Shown here in pieces: positions 40,286 to 48,754 of a stretch of DNA of 53,132 nt (positions are counted from its first letter, which is position 1; each line of letters opens with the position of its first letter). Location of the stretch: positions 1 through 53,132 of the forward strand of contig JAIOPP010000166.1 in the NCBI GenBank assembly GCA_021413845.1, read 5' to 3'. The position numbers were made by a program, and so were the translations under genes. This stretch comes from Planctomycetia bacterium. Its GTDB lineage: Bacteria; Planctomycetota; Planctomycetia; Pirellulales; PNKZ01. The notes under the pieces were generated by a model. It had not been told where the DNA came from. It ran no database searches and was given only the letters and a program-made list of their open reading frames with translations.

Positions 40286-42658
40286 TTAACGCGTAGCGAA
40301 GGTTTTGCTGCTGACGATCGCGTGGATCAACGTCCGTAGGCCGTTGCCGTCGGCGCGCGTCCGTGTCGTGATTTCGGAGATCGATTCCCGATCGCCGAAG
40401 CCCATCTCGCGACCCAGCGCGTACGACAGAATCTTTTCCGTGAGACAGTGCGCAAAGTCGTCGCGCTTCGTGAGCAACAGCTTCTTGAAGTCACGAATGT
40501 CGGCGAAGCGCTCGCCGCTTTCCGTCTCGCCGGCGGTGTCGACCTTCGCGGCTTTTTCTACCCGCCCCCAATTGTGTTCGACGTTCGTCACATGCCAACG
40601 GAGATAGTTTTCCCGAAACGCTCCCGTCGGGTCGAAGCTCTCCAAAGCGAAGCCCGGGGGATCGATCGACTTATGGCAGACGTTGCAACTTTCGACGTTG
40701 CGATGCTTCGCCAATTGCTCGCGCACCGTGACCGCGCCCCGAATGTCGGGCTCTATGCCCGCGGTGTTCGGCGGCGGCGGCGGAGTCGGCCGGCCGAGGA
40801 TGTTTTCCAGCACCCAGACGCCGCGCGTGACGGGCGATGTCGTCGTGCCGTTGGCCGTCACTTTGAGCACCGCGGCTTGCGTGAGCACGCCGCCGCGCAC
40901 GCTTCCCGTCGGCAACGAGACCTTGCGTAGCGCCAATCCTGCGACACCGTCGATCTCGTAGTGCCGCGCCAAACGCTCGTTGAGCATGGCCCAATCGGAA
41001 TCGAGAACGTCATCGATCGAGATGTCTTCGCGCAGCATTTCCCGAAAGAAGCCCTCGCTCTCCCACGCCATGCTCTCTTGCAGCAGCTCATCGAATTTCG
41101 GATAGAGCTTCACGTCGGGCGTGGTCTCGCCTAGTTGCCGCAAGTGGAGCCATTGGCCGGTGAAATTCTTCACGAATGCTTCGCTCTTCGGGCTCTTGAG
41201 CATTCGCTCCACTTGCGCTTTCAACACCTCGGGCGTGTGCAACCGCTTCTCGGCAGCGAGATCGAGGAGTTCTCGATCGGGCGGCGCGCTCCAGAGAAAA
41301 TACGCCAAGCGCGCGGCGAGTTCCGTATCGGAGACGCGGTCGCTATCGCCGGCGGGTTTGTCTTCGTTGAGATAAAGAAAATGAGGCGAGCACAACACGC
41401 CGATTAATGCGGCCCGCAAGCTCTCGTGAAACGTCCGGCCCGATGCCAATCGCGTGGCGACTAAATCGGTGTAGCGTGCGACTTCTTCGTCGCTCGCGGC
41501 GCGTCGAAATGCGCGCGGCACGAAGCTTCGTAAGATCCGCTTCGCGTCGTCGAGCGTGCCGGTCTTCAAATCCGTCGTACCGAGCAATCGCGTATGACAT
41601 TCCGGCGGCCAAGCTTCGATGATCGGCCCCGTCACTTCAACCTCGCCGAATCCGACCCCCGCGTATACGACGCCCGGTTTCTTATTCAACCAGGTCGGAA
41701 GCCCGAGCGGGAAGAATTGGATTGCTCCCTTGGCATCCATCGTCGTTTCGATCTCGAACGTCTTCGGCTCCGCGCCGACTTCGAAGTAGCCGAGGTTCCG
41801 CTGCGTCACGCCGTGCGCATCGAACGTCGACGCCGTCACCGTAAAGCACAACGGGCTCGGCGAGGCGAAAGTCGCCGCTTGAAAGCGAAAGCGGTACTTG
41901 CCGCGCGTCGGCACTCGTTTGCTGCGCGTCGAGACCTTCGAGTATTCCGAATTGTCGGAGCTCGTATGGATCACGATTCGCTCGTCGACGAAGTCGTATG
42001 TGCCTTGGCCGAAATACTGTTTCACTTCGTCGATCGCATCGACTTGGAACGTCTCCGTTTTCGGTCGCTCGCCGAGCGTGATCGCCGCATCGATGGTCCC
42101 CCTCGCGGCTTCCAAGTAGCCTTGCATCTGCTCGGTCGACACGGCGAGCGCTTCGCCGTTGTTGTCGAAGCCGCCCGCTTGTTGATCTTCGGGCAGAAGA
42201 TTCTGAAGTTCGATATCGACGGCCAGCAGATCGTGGATCGTGTTTTGATATTCGATCCGATTCAAGCGCCGCTCGACGACTTCGCGCTGAGCCCGATCCG
42301 CCGCGGCCAGAGTAGGACGAAGCACGCCGAGAAACGATTCGACCTCGGCACGCGCAGGCTTAGGACTATCGGCCGGCGGCATCTCGCCGCGCGCCACGCG
42401 ATCGTAGATCCGGGTCCAAAGATCGGTCTGCGCGCGACCATGCATGGCGAAGTCGGGCTTCTCTAAACTTAAGCGACCTTGCTTCGATTCCGCGTCGTGG
42501 CAATCGAGGCAATGTTTCTTAAAGAACAGGCCGAGCTGCTCTTGGAACTCTTGCGAAGGCTCCGCTCCCGTCACGCGTGCCGGATACAAGTCGAGGCCGG
42601 CGAAGCATGCCACGACGGCTGAGAGGACGACACGGCTAAAGAGATGATTTCGCTGCAT
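40286..42658 (-). CDS. DUF1592 planctomycete cytochrome c protein
   Basis: A 790-residue exported protein with the usual planctomycete multidomain order: signal peptide (residues 8-28), PSCyt1-type heme c site (HCLDCHDAESKQGRLSLEKP), DUF1587 (RLNRIEYQNTIHDLLAVDIE), DUF1595/DUF1592 (ELAARLAYFLWSAPPDRELL), DUF1588 (YLRWHV-type CNVCHKSIDPPGFALESFDP heme region) and DUF1585 (KLLLTKRDDFAHCLTEKILS). It is thought to be an electron-transfer protein that works together with its DUF1552 partner downstream. Length is normal. It is divergent from the PcRGLX-like gene, with a 120-base shared promoter region. Confidence 0.95.
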   Translation of the reverse strand: MQRNHLFSRVVLSAVVACFAGLDLYPARVTGAEPSQEFQEQLGLFFKKHCLDCHDAESKQGRLSLEKPDFAMHGRAQTDLWTRIYDRVARGEMPPADSPKPARAEVESFLGVLRPTLAAADRAQREVVERRLNRIEYQNTIHDLLAVDIELQNLLPEDQQAGGFDNNGEALAVSTEQMQGYLEAARGTIDAAITLGERPKTETFQVDAIDEVKQYFGQGTYDFVDERIVIHTSSDNSEYSKVSTRSKRVPTRGKYRFRFQAATFASPSPLCFTVTASTFDAHGVTQRNLGYFEVGAEPKTFEIETTMDAKGAIQFFPLGLPTWLNKKPGVVYAGVGFGEVEVTGPIIEAWPPECHTRLLGTTDLKTGTLDDAKRILRSFVPRAFRRAASDEEVARYTDLVATRLASGRTFHESLRAALIGVLCSPHFLYLNEDKPAGDSDRVSDTELAARLAYFLWSAPPDRELLDLAAEKRLHTPEVLKAQVERMLKSPKSEAFVKNFTGQWLHLRQLGETTPDVKLYPKFDELLQESMAWESEGFFREMLREDISIDDVLDSDWAMLNERLARHYEIDGVAGLALRKVSLPTGSVRGGVLTQAAVLKVTANGTTTSPVTRGVWVLENILGRPTPPPPPNTAGIEPDIRGAVTVREQLAKHRNVESCNVCHKSIDPPGFALESFDPTGAFRENYLRWHVTNVEHNWGRVEKAAKVDTAGETESGERFADIRDFKKLLLTKRDDFAHCLTEKILSYALGREMGFGDRESISEITTRTRADGNGLRTLIHAIVSSKTFATR

Positions 42659-42778
42659 CCCGCCATCTTAGCACGGCACGGCTCGTCGCGTAGCTGCCGC
42701 CTGCTGTCGTCGGCCTTTGCCGCGGCTATACTGCAAGCCCCCCGCCGCCCCGATTCCCGCCCACCTCGGAGGCCTCGC

Positions 42779-45700
42779 ATGTTGCTCCTCACGGCCATTG
42801 GCCGCCGATTCTTTACGTCGTCGCTTTCCGTTTTGTTGCTATCGACCTGTGCCGGCGCCGCAGCGGCGGCTACGCGCATCGAGCTCGTCGTCGATGAGGC
42901 GACGCACGCACGAACCGTGGCATGGCCCGTCACGACCGGCGTGCCGTTTCCGCTTCGAGCCCTTACCGATGAACGACGGTGTCGCCTCGTCGACGACACC
43001 GGTGCCGAGCAGCCGCTGCAAGCGAAAGCCGCCGCGACGTGGGACGCCGCCCGTTCGAGCATTCGCTGGCTCACGATCGATTTCATCGCACGGCCCGGAC
43101 GAAAGTATGCGCTGGAGTTCGGTCCTGATGTGCGACGAAAAGAATTCCCGCCCGTGATCGGCATCGTCGATCGCGACGATGTCGTCGTTGCAACCGGAGC
43201 GCTGGAAGTCGAGTTCTCGCGCCAAGGTCCGGCTGTGCTCGGGTCGGTACGTTTCGATCTCGACGGCGACGGCAAGATCGGGCCGAGCGAGCGGATCGCA
43301 TCGGGCCCGACCGCCGGCGATCACAAGTTCGTCGATCAAAATAACCACGCTTCGACCGGAACACGCGACGGAGCCGATCGTCAGGTCGTCGTCGAAGCGA
43401 CCGGGCCGGTTCGGGCCTGCGTCCGTGTCGATGGCTGGTACACCGGGTCCGGCGGCCGGCGGATCGTCGCTTATCGGACGCGCTATCATCTTTTCGCCGG
43501 CCTGTCGCTGATGAAGGCGATCGACGAGTTCCGCATCGTCGGCTCGACCCGCGATGTACAATTCCACGAAATTGCGTTGCCGCTCGCGCTCGATCTCGCC
43601 GGCGACAAGCGAACCGTCGCGACTGCCGAGGGGGTGTTCGGTAAACCACCGACGTACGAAGTCTCTGCGGTTCAAGAAACGTATCGGCATTACGGCAACC
43701 CGCTTTGCAAGGCGTCGGTCGTCGAGTCGAGCGAGAAGGGAGAGCGAACCACGCACGATTCGCAACGAGTCGGGCCTTGGATGCAAGTCGTCGATGGGCG
43801 GGCGGCGATCACCGGTTCGCTGCGCAACTTGTCGCAGCAGTTTCCTAAAGAGTGGCAATACGAAAAGAATCAACTCACGCTCCATCTGCAAAGTCCGCGC
43901 GCCGAGCCGCTCGACTTCGGCGAAACAGGCCTGAAGAAATTCTTCGGGCCGGCCGGCGCGAAGTATCTGCTCGATTGGAAAGCCAACGGCGGCAGTTCGC
44001 CGATCTCCGACTTCTTCTACTACGCCGGCCGGCATGCCTTGAAGCGCGATGGCGCGGACGGCCTCGGCATCAACAAGCATCACGAGATTTGGTACCACTT
44101 CGGCTTGGCAGCCGATCAAGCCGCGGGTCGCGAATATGGCGCGCTGGCGGACCAGCAACCTCTCTGCCTCGCAACCGGCAAGTGGAACGTCGACACCGGC
44201 GTGTTCGGGCCGTTGGCCGCGCGACCGAGCAAGCCGCTTTCTGATAACCGATATGAAGCGATCGTCGATCGGATCTTCGATCTCGAACGGACGGCGCAAG
44301 ACGATTTCGGCGACTATGGCTGGTTTCTGTTCGGCGCCGGGCCGCACTATAGCTACCAATGGGATCCGGAAACCAAAAAACATTACGCCGACCCGCGACG
44401 CTTCGAGTACCACACTTATCAGCGCGAAACGCAACTCTGGTGGACGTATTTCCGCTCGGGCGAGCGCAAGTTCTACGATTGGTGCTTGCCGTCGGAAAAC
44501 CATTGGGTCGATATCGCGGTCGCGCATACGCCGACGATGTATTCGACCGAATGGCGCGGCGGAAAAGCCGGTGAGGCCCAACTCCACTATCCGGCCGGCG
44601 ATTGGAGCATCGATAGCCCTCTGCATTACGTTCGTCACCACGACACCGGCGAAGCCTGGCTGCGGAGCGCTTCGCAGTATTGGGCAACGTATCATCGGAC
44701 GCTCGAAACGACGACGCTCGCTTACTACTTGACCGGCGACGAGCGTTACAACGACGTCGTCGACTTTTGGAAAGCGTATTGGGGCGCGCTCGCCGGCATT
44801 CGTAGCGATTCCGCCGCCGCCAAGCCTTGGCATAAAGATCAGATGTGGTGGGTGCCGACTGCTGCCGGAGCGCCGACGAAGAGCTGGGCCGAGATGCTTC
44901 GCGACTACGCGCCGTTTCAATCCGGCTCGCGGCATCAGCAGACCTTGTTCTTCAATCTCTCGACGATGTACGAACACACCTGGGACCCGACGATTCGCCA
45001 AGTGCTCGACGAGTATGCCGCGGCCTTCATCCAACCGGAGAACCCCAACGGCGTGTGGCAATGCCAAGACCACCGCTTGCCGGCGAACGCCGATAGCCCG
45101 CTACTGGCGCACTTTTGGGCTCCGGCACTTTGGAAGTATGCCCGCGCTTCGGGCGATCCGCGCATGCCCGACGTGCTGAAAAAGTATTTCACTGCGTGCC
45201 TCGATGCCGATCCTTACGGCGGCGATGTCGGCATTTACTCGAACAACCAGATCGCTTGGGCCTGGCACTTTACGCGCGATCCGCGGGCCATCATTGCCGC
45301 GAAGCACGAGCTCGACAAACTGCTGCCGAACGCCGAGCCGCTCGCGAAGCCGGAAGACTTGGGGCAGCGAATTTATAATCCGTATGCACCGATCGCGGCG
45401 CTGGCGGCCGTGCCGCGGTTGATCGGAATCATCGAAGAAGCGCAGCCCTACGGCAGTTCGAGCCCGCCTACTTCGGCGCTCGAACCGCAGCGAACGCTCA
45501 TCGCCGCGCGGGTGAATTCCACGTTCCGCGGCACGTTGTGGGGCTGGGATCCCGCGGTCGAGGTTTACGACGTCCACGGAATCGCGCGCGCGAAGACAAG
45601 CGTCGGCATTCTCCGCTCGCATCGGCAACCCTTCGATCGAAGCCTCGCCGGATTTCAAGTCTTTCGCACGGAATTCACTTCCGAAGAGTCTATGAACGAG

Positions 45701-46822
45701 CGTTGGTTGTATCTGTCGCCGAAGTTGGAGACCGGCATCTTGGAACTCGCCGATGGTCTTAACAAGGTCTGGTGTTGGGCGGGCGAGCCGGTGGAGATCG
45801 CGCCGCGCGAGCGCTGGTATTGGCAAAGGACGAGCAACGTTGAGGAACTTACGATCGAGACGGCTCGCCCCGGCCTATTAAGAGTGTCGCGCGAGGGGCC
45901 GCCGTTGTTGACGCGAATCGAAAAGAATCGCCTGATCGTATCGTTCGGGCAGCTCCCGAAGGCGGATTTGATTACGATCGAAGCAACCGACGGGCAGGCG
46001 CATTGGTTTCGCATCGCCGATCTGCCCGACGCCGAATGCTGGGTGACGCCGCAACGACCGACAGATCGCAAAATCGAGCTGCCGCCGATGCCCGCGAAGT
46101 TGCTGGAAGCGCGCCGCAAGCCGGCGCTCGAAGTCGATGAAGCGTTCACGACGGGGCGTTTCGGCAAAGGGCTCTACGTCGCCGGAAAGAACGAGTTCGA
46201 GATTCCCGACGAAATCACCACGGCCGATGGCTCGCAGCGGCGCCTCTCCGATCAGCGGCAGGGCTCGATCGACTTTTGGGTTCGTCGCTTGGTCGATGAG
46301 CGCCTGCAGCAAGTGCCGGTGACGACGATCCTGTACGCCGGCTCGATCTATGTGACGATGCCGAAGCATGTGCCGCTCGACGAATGGGCCCATGTGGCGA
46401 TCGATTGGTTTCCGCTCGCCGATGATCCGGAGCAAGTCATCGTGGCGGTCTATGTGAACGGTGTCGATCACGGCAACTATCGCAGCATCTATTGGGCCGG
46501 CTACGGCGATCGCCCGCAAAGCTTTACGACGAAGCAGCCGTGGCTAAAGAAGTTTGTGATCAAAGCGCCGCCCGGAGCGGCGTTCGCGATCGATGATCTC
46601 CGCATCTCGAGCCAGCCGCGCTACATCGACGTGAAGGTTCCTTTCGGGCGTACGCAGACCTTCAACCCGAACCGCTTCATGGTGCCGACCAGCCCGGCGG
46701 AGTTCGACGCCACGACGGTGTTGCTCGCCCCTTTCGACGGGAAGCTCGAATGCCGGACGAAGGAAGGCGCGCTGCCGATCGCAACGATTCGGATAGAAGC
46801 GCCGGCGGCAAAAGGAAAGTAA
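42779..46822 (+). CDS. PcRGLX/YetA-like polysaccharide lyase candidate
   Basis: A 1347-residue secreted protein. The signal peptide (residues 10-32, FFTSSLSVLLLSTCAGAAAA) is followed by an N-terminal beta domain (ATRIELVVDEATHARTVAWP, then LTIDFIARPGRKYALEFG) typical of PcRGLX/YetA-like proteins, whose name comes from the Penicillium exo-rhamnogalacturonan lyase (polysaccharide lyase family 26). The middle is a large alpha/alpha-toroid (about 470-870: YGWFLFGAGPHYSYQWDPET and SRHQQTLFFNLSTMYEHTW), and the C-terminal 250 residues contain a LamG-like concanavalin fold (GSIDFWVRRLVDERLQQVP, DEWAHVAIDWFPLADDP). GGAGG 6 bases before ATG 42779 supports the start over the longer in-frame alternative at 42644. 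Probably degrades pectin-type or algal polymers (inference). Confidence 0.88.
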   Translation: MLLLTAIGRRFFTSSLSVLLLSTCAGAAAAATRIELVVDEATHARTVAWPVTTGVPFPLRALTDERRCRLVDDTGAEQPLQAKAAATWDAARSSIRWLTIDFIARPGRKYALEFGPDVRRKEFPPVIGIVDRDDVVVATGALEVEFSRQGPAVLGSVRFDLDGDGKIGPSERIASGPTAGDHKFVDQNNHASTGTRDGADRQVVVEATGPVRACVRVDGWYTGSGGRRIVAYRTRYHLFAGLSLMKAIDEFRIVGSTRDVQFHEIALPLALDLAGDKRTVATAEGVFGKPPTYEVSAVQETYRHYGNPLCKASVVESSEKGERTTHDSQRVGPWMQVVDGRAAITGSLRNLSQQFPKEWQYEKNQLTLHLQSPRAEPLDFGETGLKKFFGPAGAKYLLDWKANGGSSPISDFFYYAGRHALKRDGADGLGINKHHEIWYHFGLAADQAAGREYGALADQQPLCLATGKWNVDTGVFGPLAARPSKPLSDNRYEAIVDRIFDLERTAQDDFGDYGWFLFGAGPHYSYQWDPETKKHYADPRRFEYHTYQRETQLWWTYFRSGERKFYDWCLPSENHWVDIAVAHTPTMYSTEWRGGKAGEAQLHYPAGDWSIDSPLHYVRHHDTGEAWLRSASQYWATYHRTLETTTLAYYLTGDERYNDVVDFWKAYWGALAGIRSDSAAAKPWHKDQMWWVPTAAGAPTKSWAEMLRDYAPFQSGSRHQQTLFFNLSTMYEHTWDPTIRQVLDEYAAAFIQPENPNGVWQCQDHRLPANADSPLLAHFWAPALWKYARASGDPRMPDVLKKYFTACLDADPYGGDVGIYSNNQIAWAWHFTRDPRAIIAAKHELDKLLPNAEPLAKPEDLGQRIYNPYAPIAALAAVPRLIGIIEEAQPYGSSSPPTSALEPQRTLIAARVNSTFRGTLWGWDPAVEVYDVHGIARAKTSVGILRSHRQPFDRSLAGFQVFRTEFTSEESMNERWLYLSPKLETGILELADGLNKVWCWAGEPVEIAPRERWYWQRTSNVEELTIETARPGLLRVSREGPPLLTRIEKNRLIVSFGQLPKADLITIEATDGQAHWFRIADLPDAECWVTPQRPTDRKIELPPMPAKLLEARRKPALEVDEAFTTGRFGKGLYVAGKNEFEIPDEITTADGSQRRLSDQRQGSIDFWVRRLVDERLQQVPVTTILYAGSIYVTMPKHVPLDEWAHVAIDWFPLADDPEQVIVAVYVNGVDHGNYRSIYWAGYGDRPQSFTTKQPWLKKFVIKAPPGAAFAIDDLRISSQPRYIDVKVPFGRTQTFNPNRFMVPTSPAEFDATTVLLAPFDGKLECRTKEGALPIATIRIEAPAAKGK

Positions 46823-46825
46823 CGT

Positions 46826-47692
46826 TCAAGGGCTCGCAGTAACGCGCTCGGTCGTCACGGCGACGTTCATGCCGAGATAGTCGGCCGAGGTGCCGTTGAA
46901 CGATCCGGAGATCGGCATGACTCCGCGGGGATGATTGCTCACCCCGGTTACGACATGCTTGAGCGAGGTCGGCTCACCGAGCGTCGGGTCGAAGCCGCGC
47001 CAGCCGAGTAGCGGCAGATAGACTTCGATCCAAGCATGCGTCGACGCGCGGCCTGCGAGCGAAGCGGCGCAGTCGAGATAGCCGCTCGCGAATCGGGTTG
47101 CGAAGCCGAGAACTCGCGCCGCGTCCATCAACAAGGTTGCCATGTCGCGGCAGCTTCCGCTCCCGAGCGCGAGCGTTTCCGCCGGCGATTGCACGCCTCG
47201 TTCGTTGCGACGAAAGTACTTGATTTGCCGATGGACTAACAGATTGAGGGCCGCGGCGAGCGACTCGGCATCGGCATCGCGTGCGGGAAGAGCTTGGTCG
47301 AGCCACGATTGCAGAGCGGTGCGGTCTTCGGAATAAGACGCGGTTTGATACGCCCCGACGACGACCGTTTCGAGCGTGTCGTATTCGACGGGAAACGCCA
47401 CCTGAGGACTCTTATGAGGCTCTTCGGCCGAGAGCGGAAGCGAGCGCTCGACGAGAACCTCGCTGCGAAACTCCAAGCGATCGGCCTCTTCGAGAAAATC
47501 AACGATCACGACCGAGTTGCCGAACACATCGCGCGACCAGTTCAAGCGGTGCTTGGGAAAAATATCGAGCGTCATCCGCGCGACATGCAGATCGTGTCCT
47601 TCGCGCGGACGGAGCACGAGCCGATGCTGCCCGAACTCGATCGGTCGGGCATAGCGATAAACCGTATGATGTTCGATCCGCAGGGTGCTCAT
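46826..47692 (-). CDS. Transglutaminase family protein 1
   Basis: A 288-residue protein of the cytoplasmic-type bacterial transglutaminase family. The N-terminal beta domain (MSTLRIEHHTVYRYARPIEF, then HRLVLRPREGHDLHV) precedes the core with Cys181 in GSGSCRDMATLL, His219 in STHAWIEVYLP and Asp235 in GFDPTLG, a complete triad. Members are putative proteases or amidases, often found beside alpha-E and circularly-permuted ATP-grasp proteins in a peptide-forming cluster, though those partners are absent here. No signal peptide. It starts 12 bases after the next gene upstream on its strand (the second transglutaminase at 47705-48565), so the two form an operon and may work on the same substrate. 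Confidence 0.93.
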   Translation of the reverse strand: MSTLRIEHHTVYRYARPIEFGQHRLVLRPREGHDLHVARMTLDIFPKHRLNWSRDVFGNSVVIVDFLEEADRLEFRSEVLVERSLPLSAEEPHKSPQVAFPVEYDTLETVVVGAYQTASYSEDRTALQSWLDQALPARDADAESLAAALNLLVHRQIKYFRRNERGVQSPAETLALGSGSCRDMATLLMDAARVLGFATRFASGYLDCAASLAGRASTHAWIEVYLPLLGWRGFDPTLGEPTSLKHVVTGVSNHPRGVMPISGSFNGTSADYLGMNVAVTTERVTASP

Positions 47693-47704
47693 GACGAAGG
47701 TATT

Positions 47705-48565
47705 TTACCGTGCATCGAGCGATACGCCTCGGTGCTTCAGTTGCTTCTTCGACAAAGGAGCGTATTTTTGGCCTTCCGCAAGCCGGCAATCGACTTGAAT
47801 ATTGGTCGACGAGACACGCCCGAAAATGCTCACCACGGCCGCGTCGGCGGCATCGCGCGCCGTGCCGATGCGGACGAGTCCGTTGACATGGGCCAAGCGC
47901 GTCGCGTCGAAGATCAGCCAGCGGCCGCCGATGTATGCCTCGAAGCAGGCGTGAAAATCCGGTGGTTGCAATTGGTAGGCGTAGCCGGAGAAGTAGCGGG
48001 CGGGAATCGTGAGCGCACGACAGAAGGCGATGCCTAAGTGGGCGAAGTCGCGACAGACGCCCGTCCGCTGCGTGACGGTGTCGTAGGCCGAAGTTTCCGA
48101 ATTGGTGCTCCCCCGAACGTATTCGACATTCGCGTGAATCCAATCGGCGATCGCCACGACTTGGTCGTAGGGATTCGTGATTTTGCCGAACAGGTCCCAA
48201 GCGAGCCGGCTCAAACGATCGGACTGGCAATAGCGGCTTGGAAACAAGAACGTGATCGCCGACTGATCCATTTCCGCGACCGAAGTAGTATCGATTTCCT
48301 CGGCGTCGTGAAAACGATAGTTGCAGTCGACCGTCCCTTCGTACGTGAGGGAGATTTTCTTTTTGTTGCCGGTGCGCAGGCGAAGGAACCGATTCTCGCC
48401 GCCGTCGATCGAGATCTCTTCCGCCTTGACGCGCGGCTCGATCGTCAGCTTCTCTTCGATGATCGTTTGCGCCGAATTCCGCTGGGGGTGGATATTGAAG
48501 ATCAACGTCGAAGGGAACGCGACGTCGTAGTCGATCCGGCAGGAGACGTGAAAGCGGAGAGCCAT
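47705..48565 (-). CDS. Transglutaminase family protein 2
   Basis: A 286-residue transglutaminase-like protein, N-terminal beta domain (MALRFHVSCRIDYDVAFPST) then core with Cys171 in RTGVCRDFAHLGIAF, His205 in DFHACFEAYIGG and Asp220 in LIFDATRL. All three triad residues are present. It is only distantly similar to the neighbour at 46826-47692 and shows a CRDF/CRDM difference after the Cys. No signal peptide, hence cytoplasmic. The pair is transcribed toward the PcRGLX-like gene and divergent from the TPR-CHAT gene, sharing a 189-base region. Tandem pairs of such enzymes are common in planctomycetes; the in vivo substrate is unknown. Confidence 0.93.
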   Translation of the reverse strand: MALRFHVSCRIDYDVAFPSTLIFNIHPQRNSAQTIIEEKLTIEPRVKAEEISIDGGENRFLRLRTGNKKKISLTYEGTVDCNYRFHDAEEIDTTSVAEMDQSAITFLFPSRYCQSDRLSRLAWDLFGKITNPYDQVVAIADWIHANVEYVRGSTNSETSAYDTVTQRTGVCRDFAHLGIAFCRALTIPARYFSGYAYQLQPPDFHACFEAYIGGRWLIFDATRLAHVNGLVRIGTARDAADAAVVSIFGRVSSTNIQVDCRLAEGQKYAPLSKKQLKHRGVSLDAR

Positions 48566-48754
48566 AAAAGTTTTGCGATCATGTAAAAACGCGGAGTTTC
48601 CAAGTGGTGCGTACAGCTTAGCAAACGGAGTGCCGCCGCCGGCCGATTGCCCGTTTCGAGCATCGGATTGACCCGCGCCGCAAGGTATCTCATATTGGAA
48701 TTGCCCGCGACTTCCGTACCGAATCCGCAGGCCTCATCGATCGGAGCCGATGCC

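Noticed and set aside
42839-45073. A 744-codon minus-strand frame
   Set aside because: It is the antisense shadow of the PcRGLX-like gene; no ribosome binding site and no domain.
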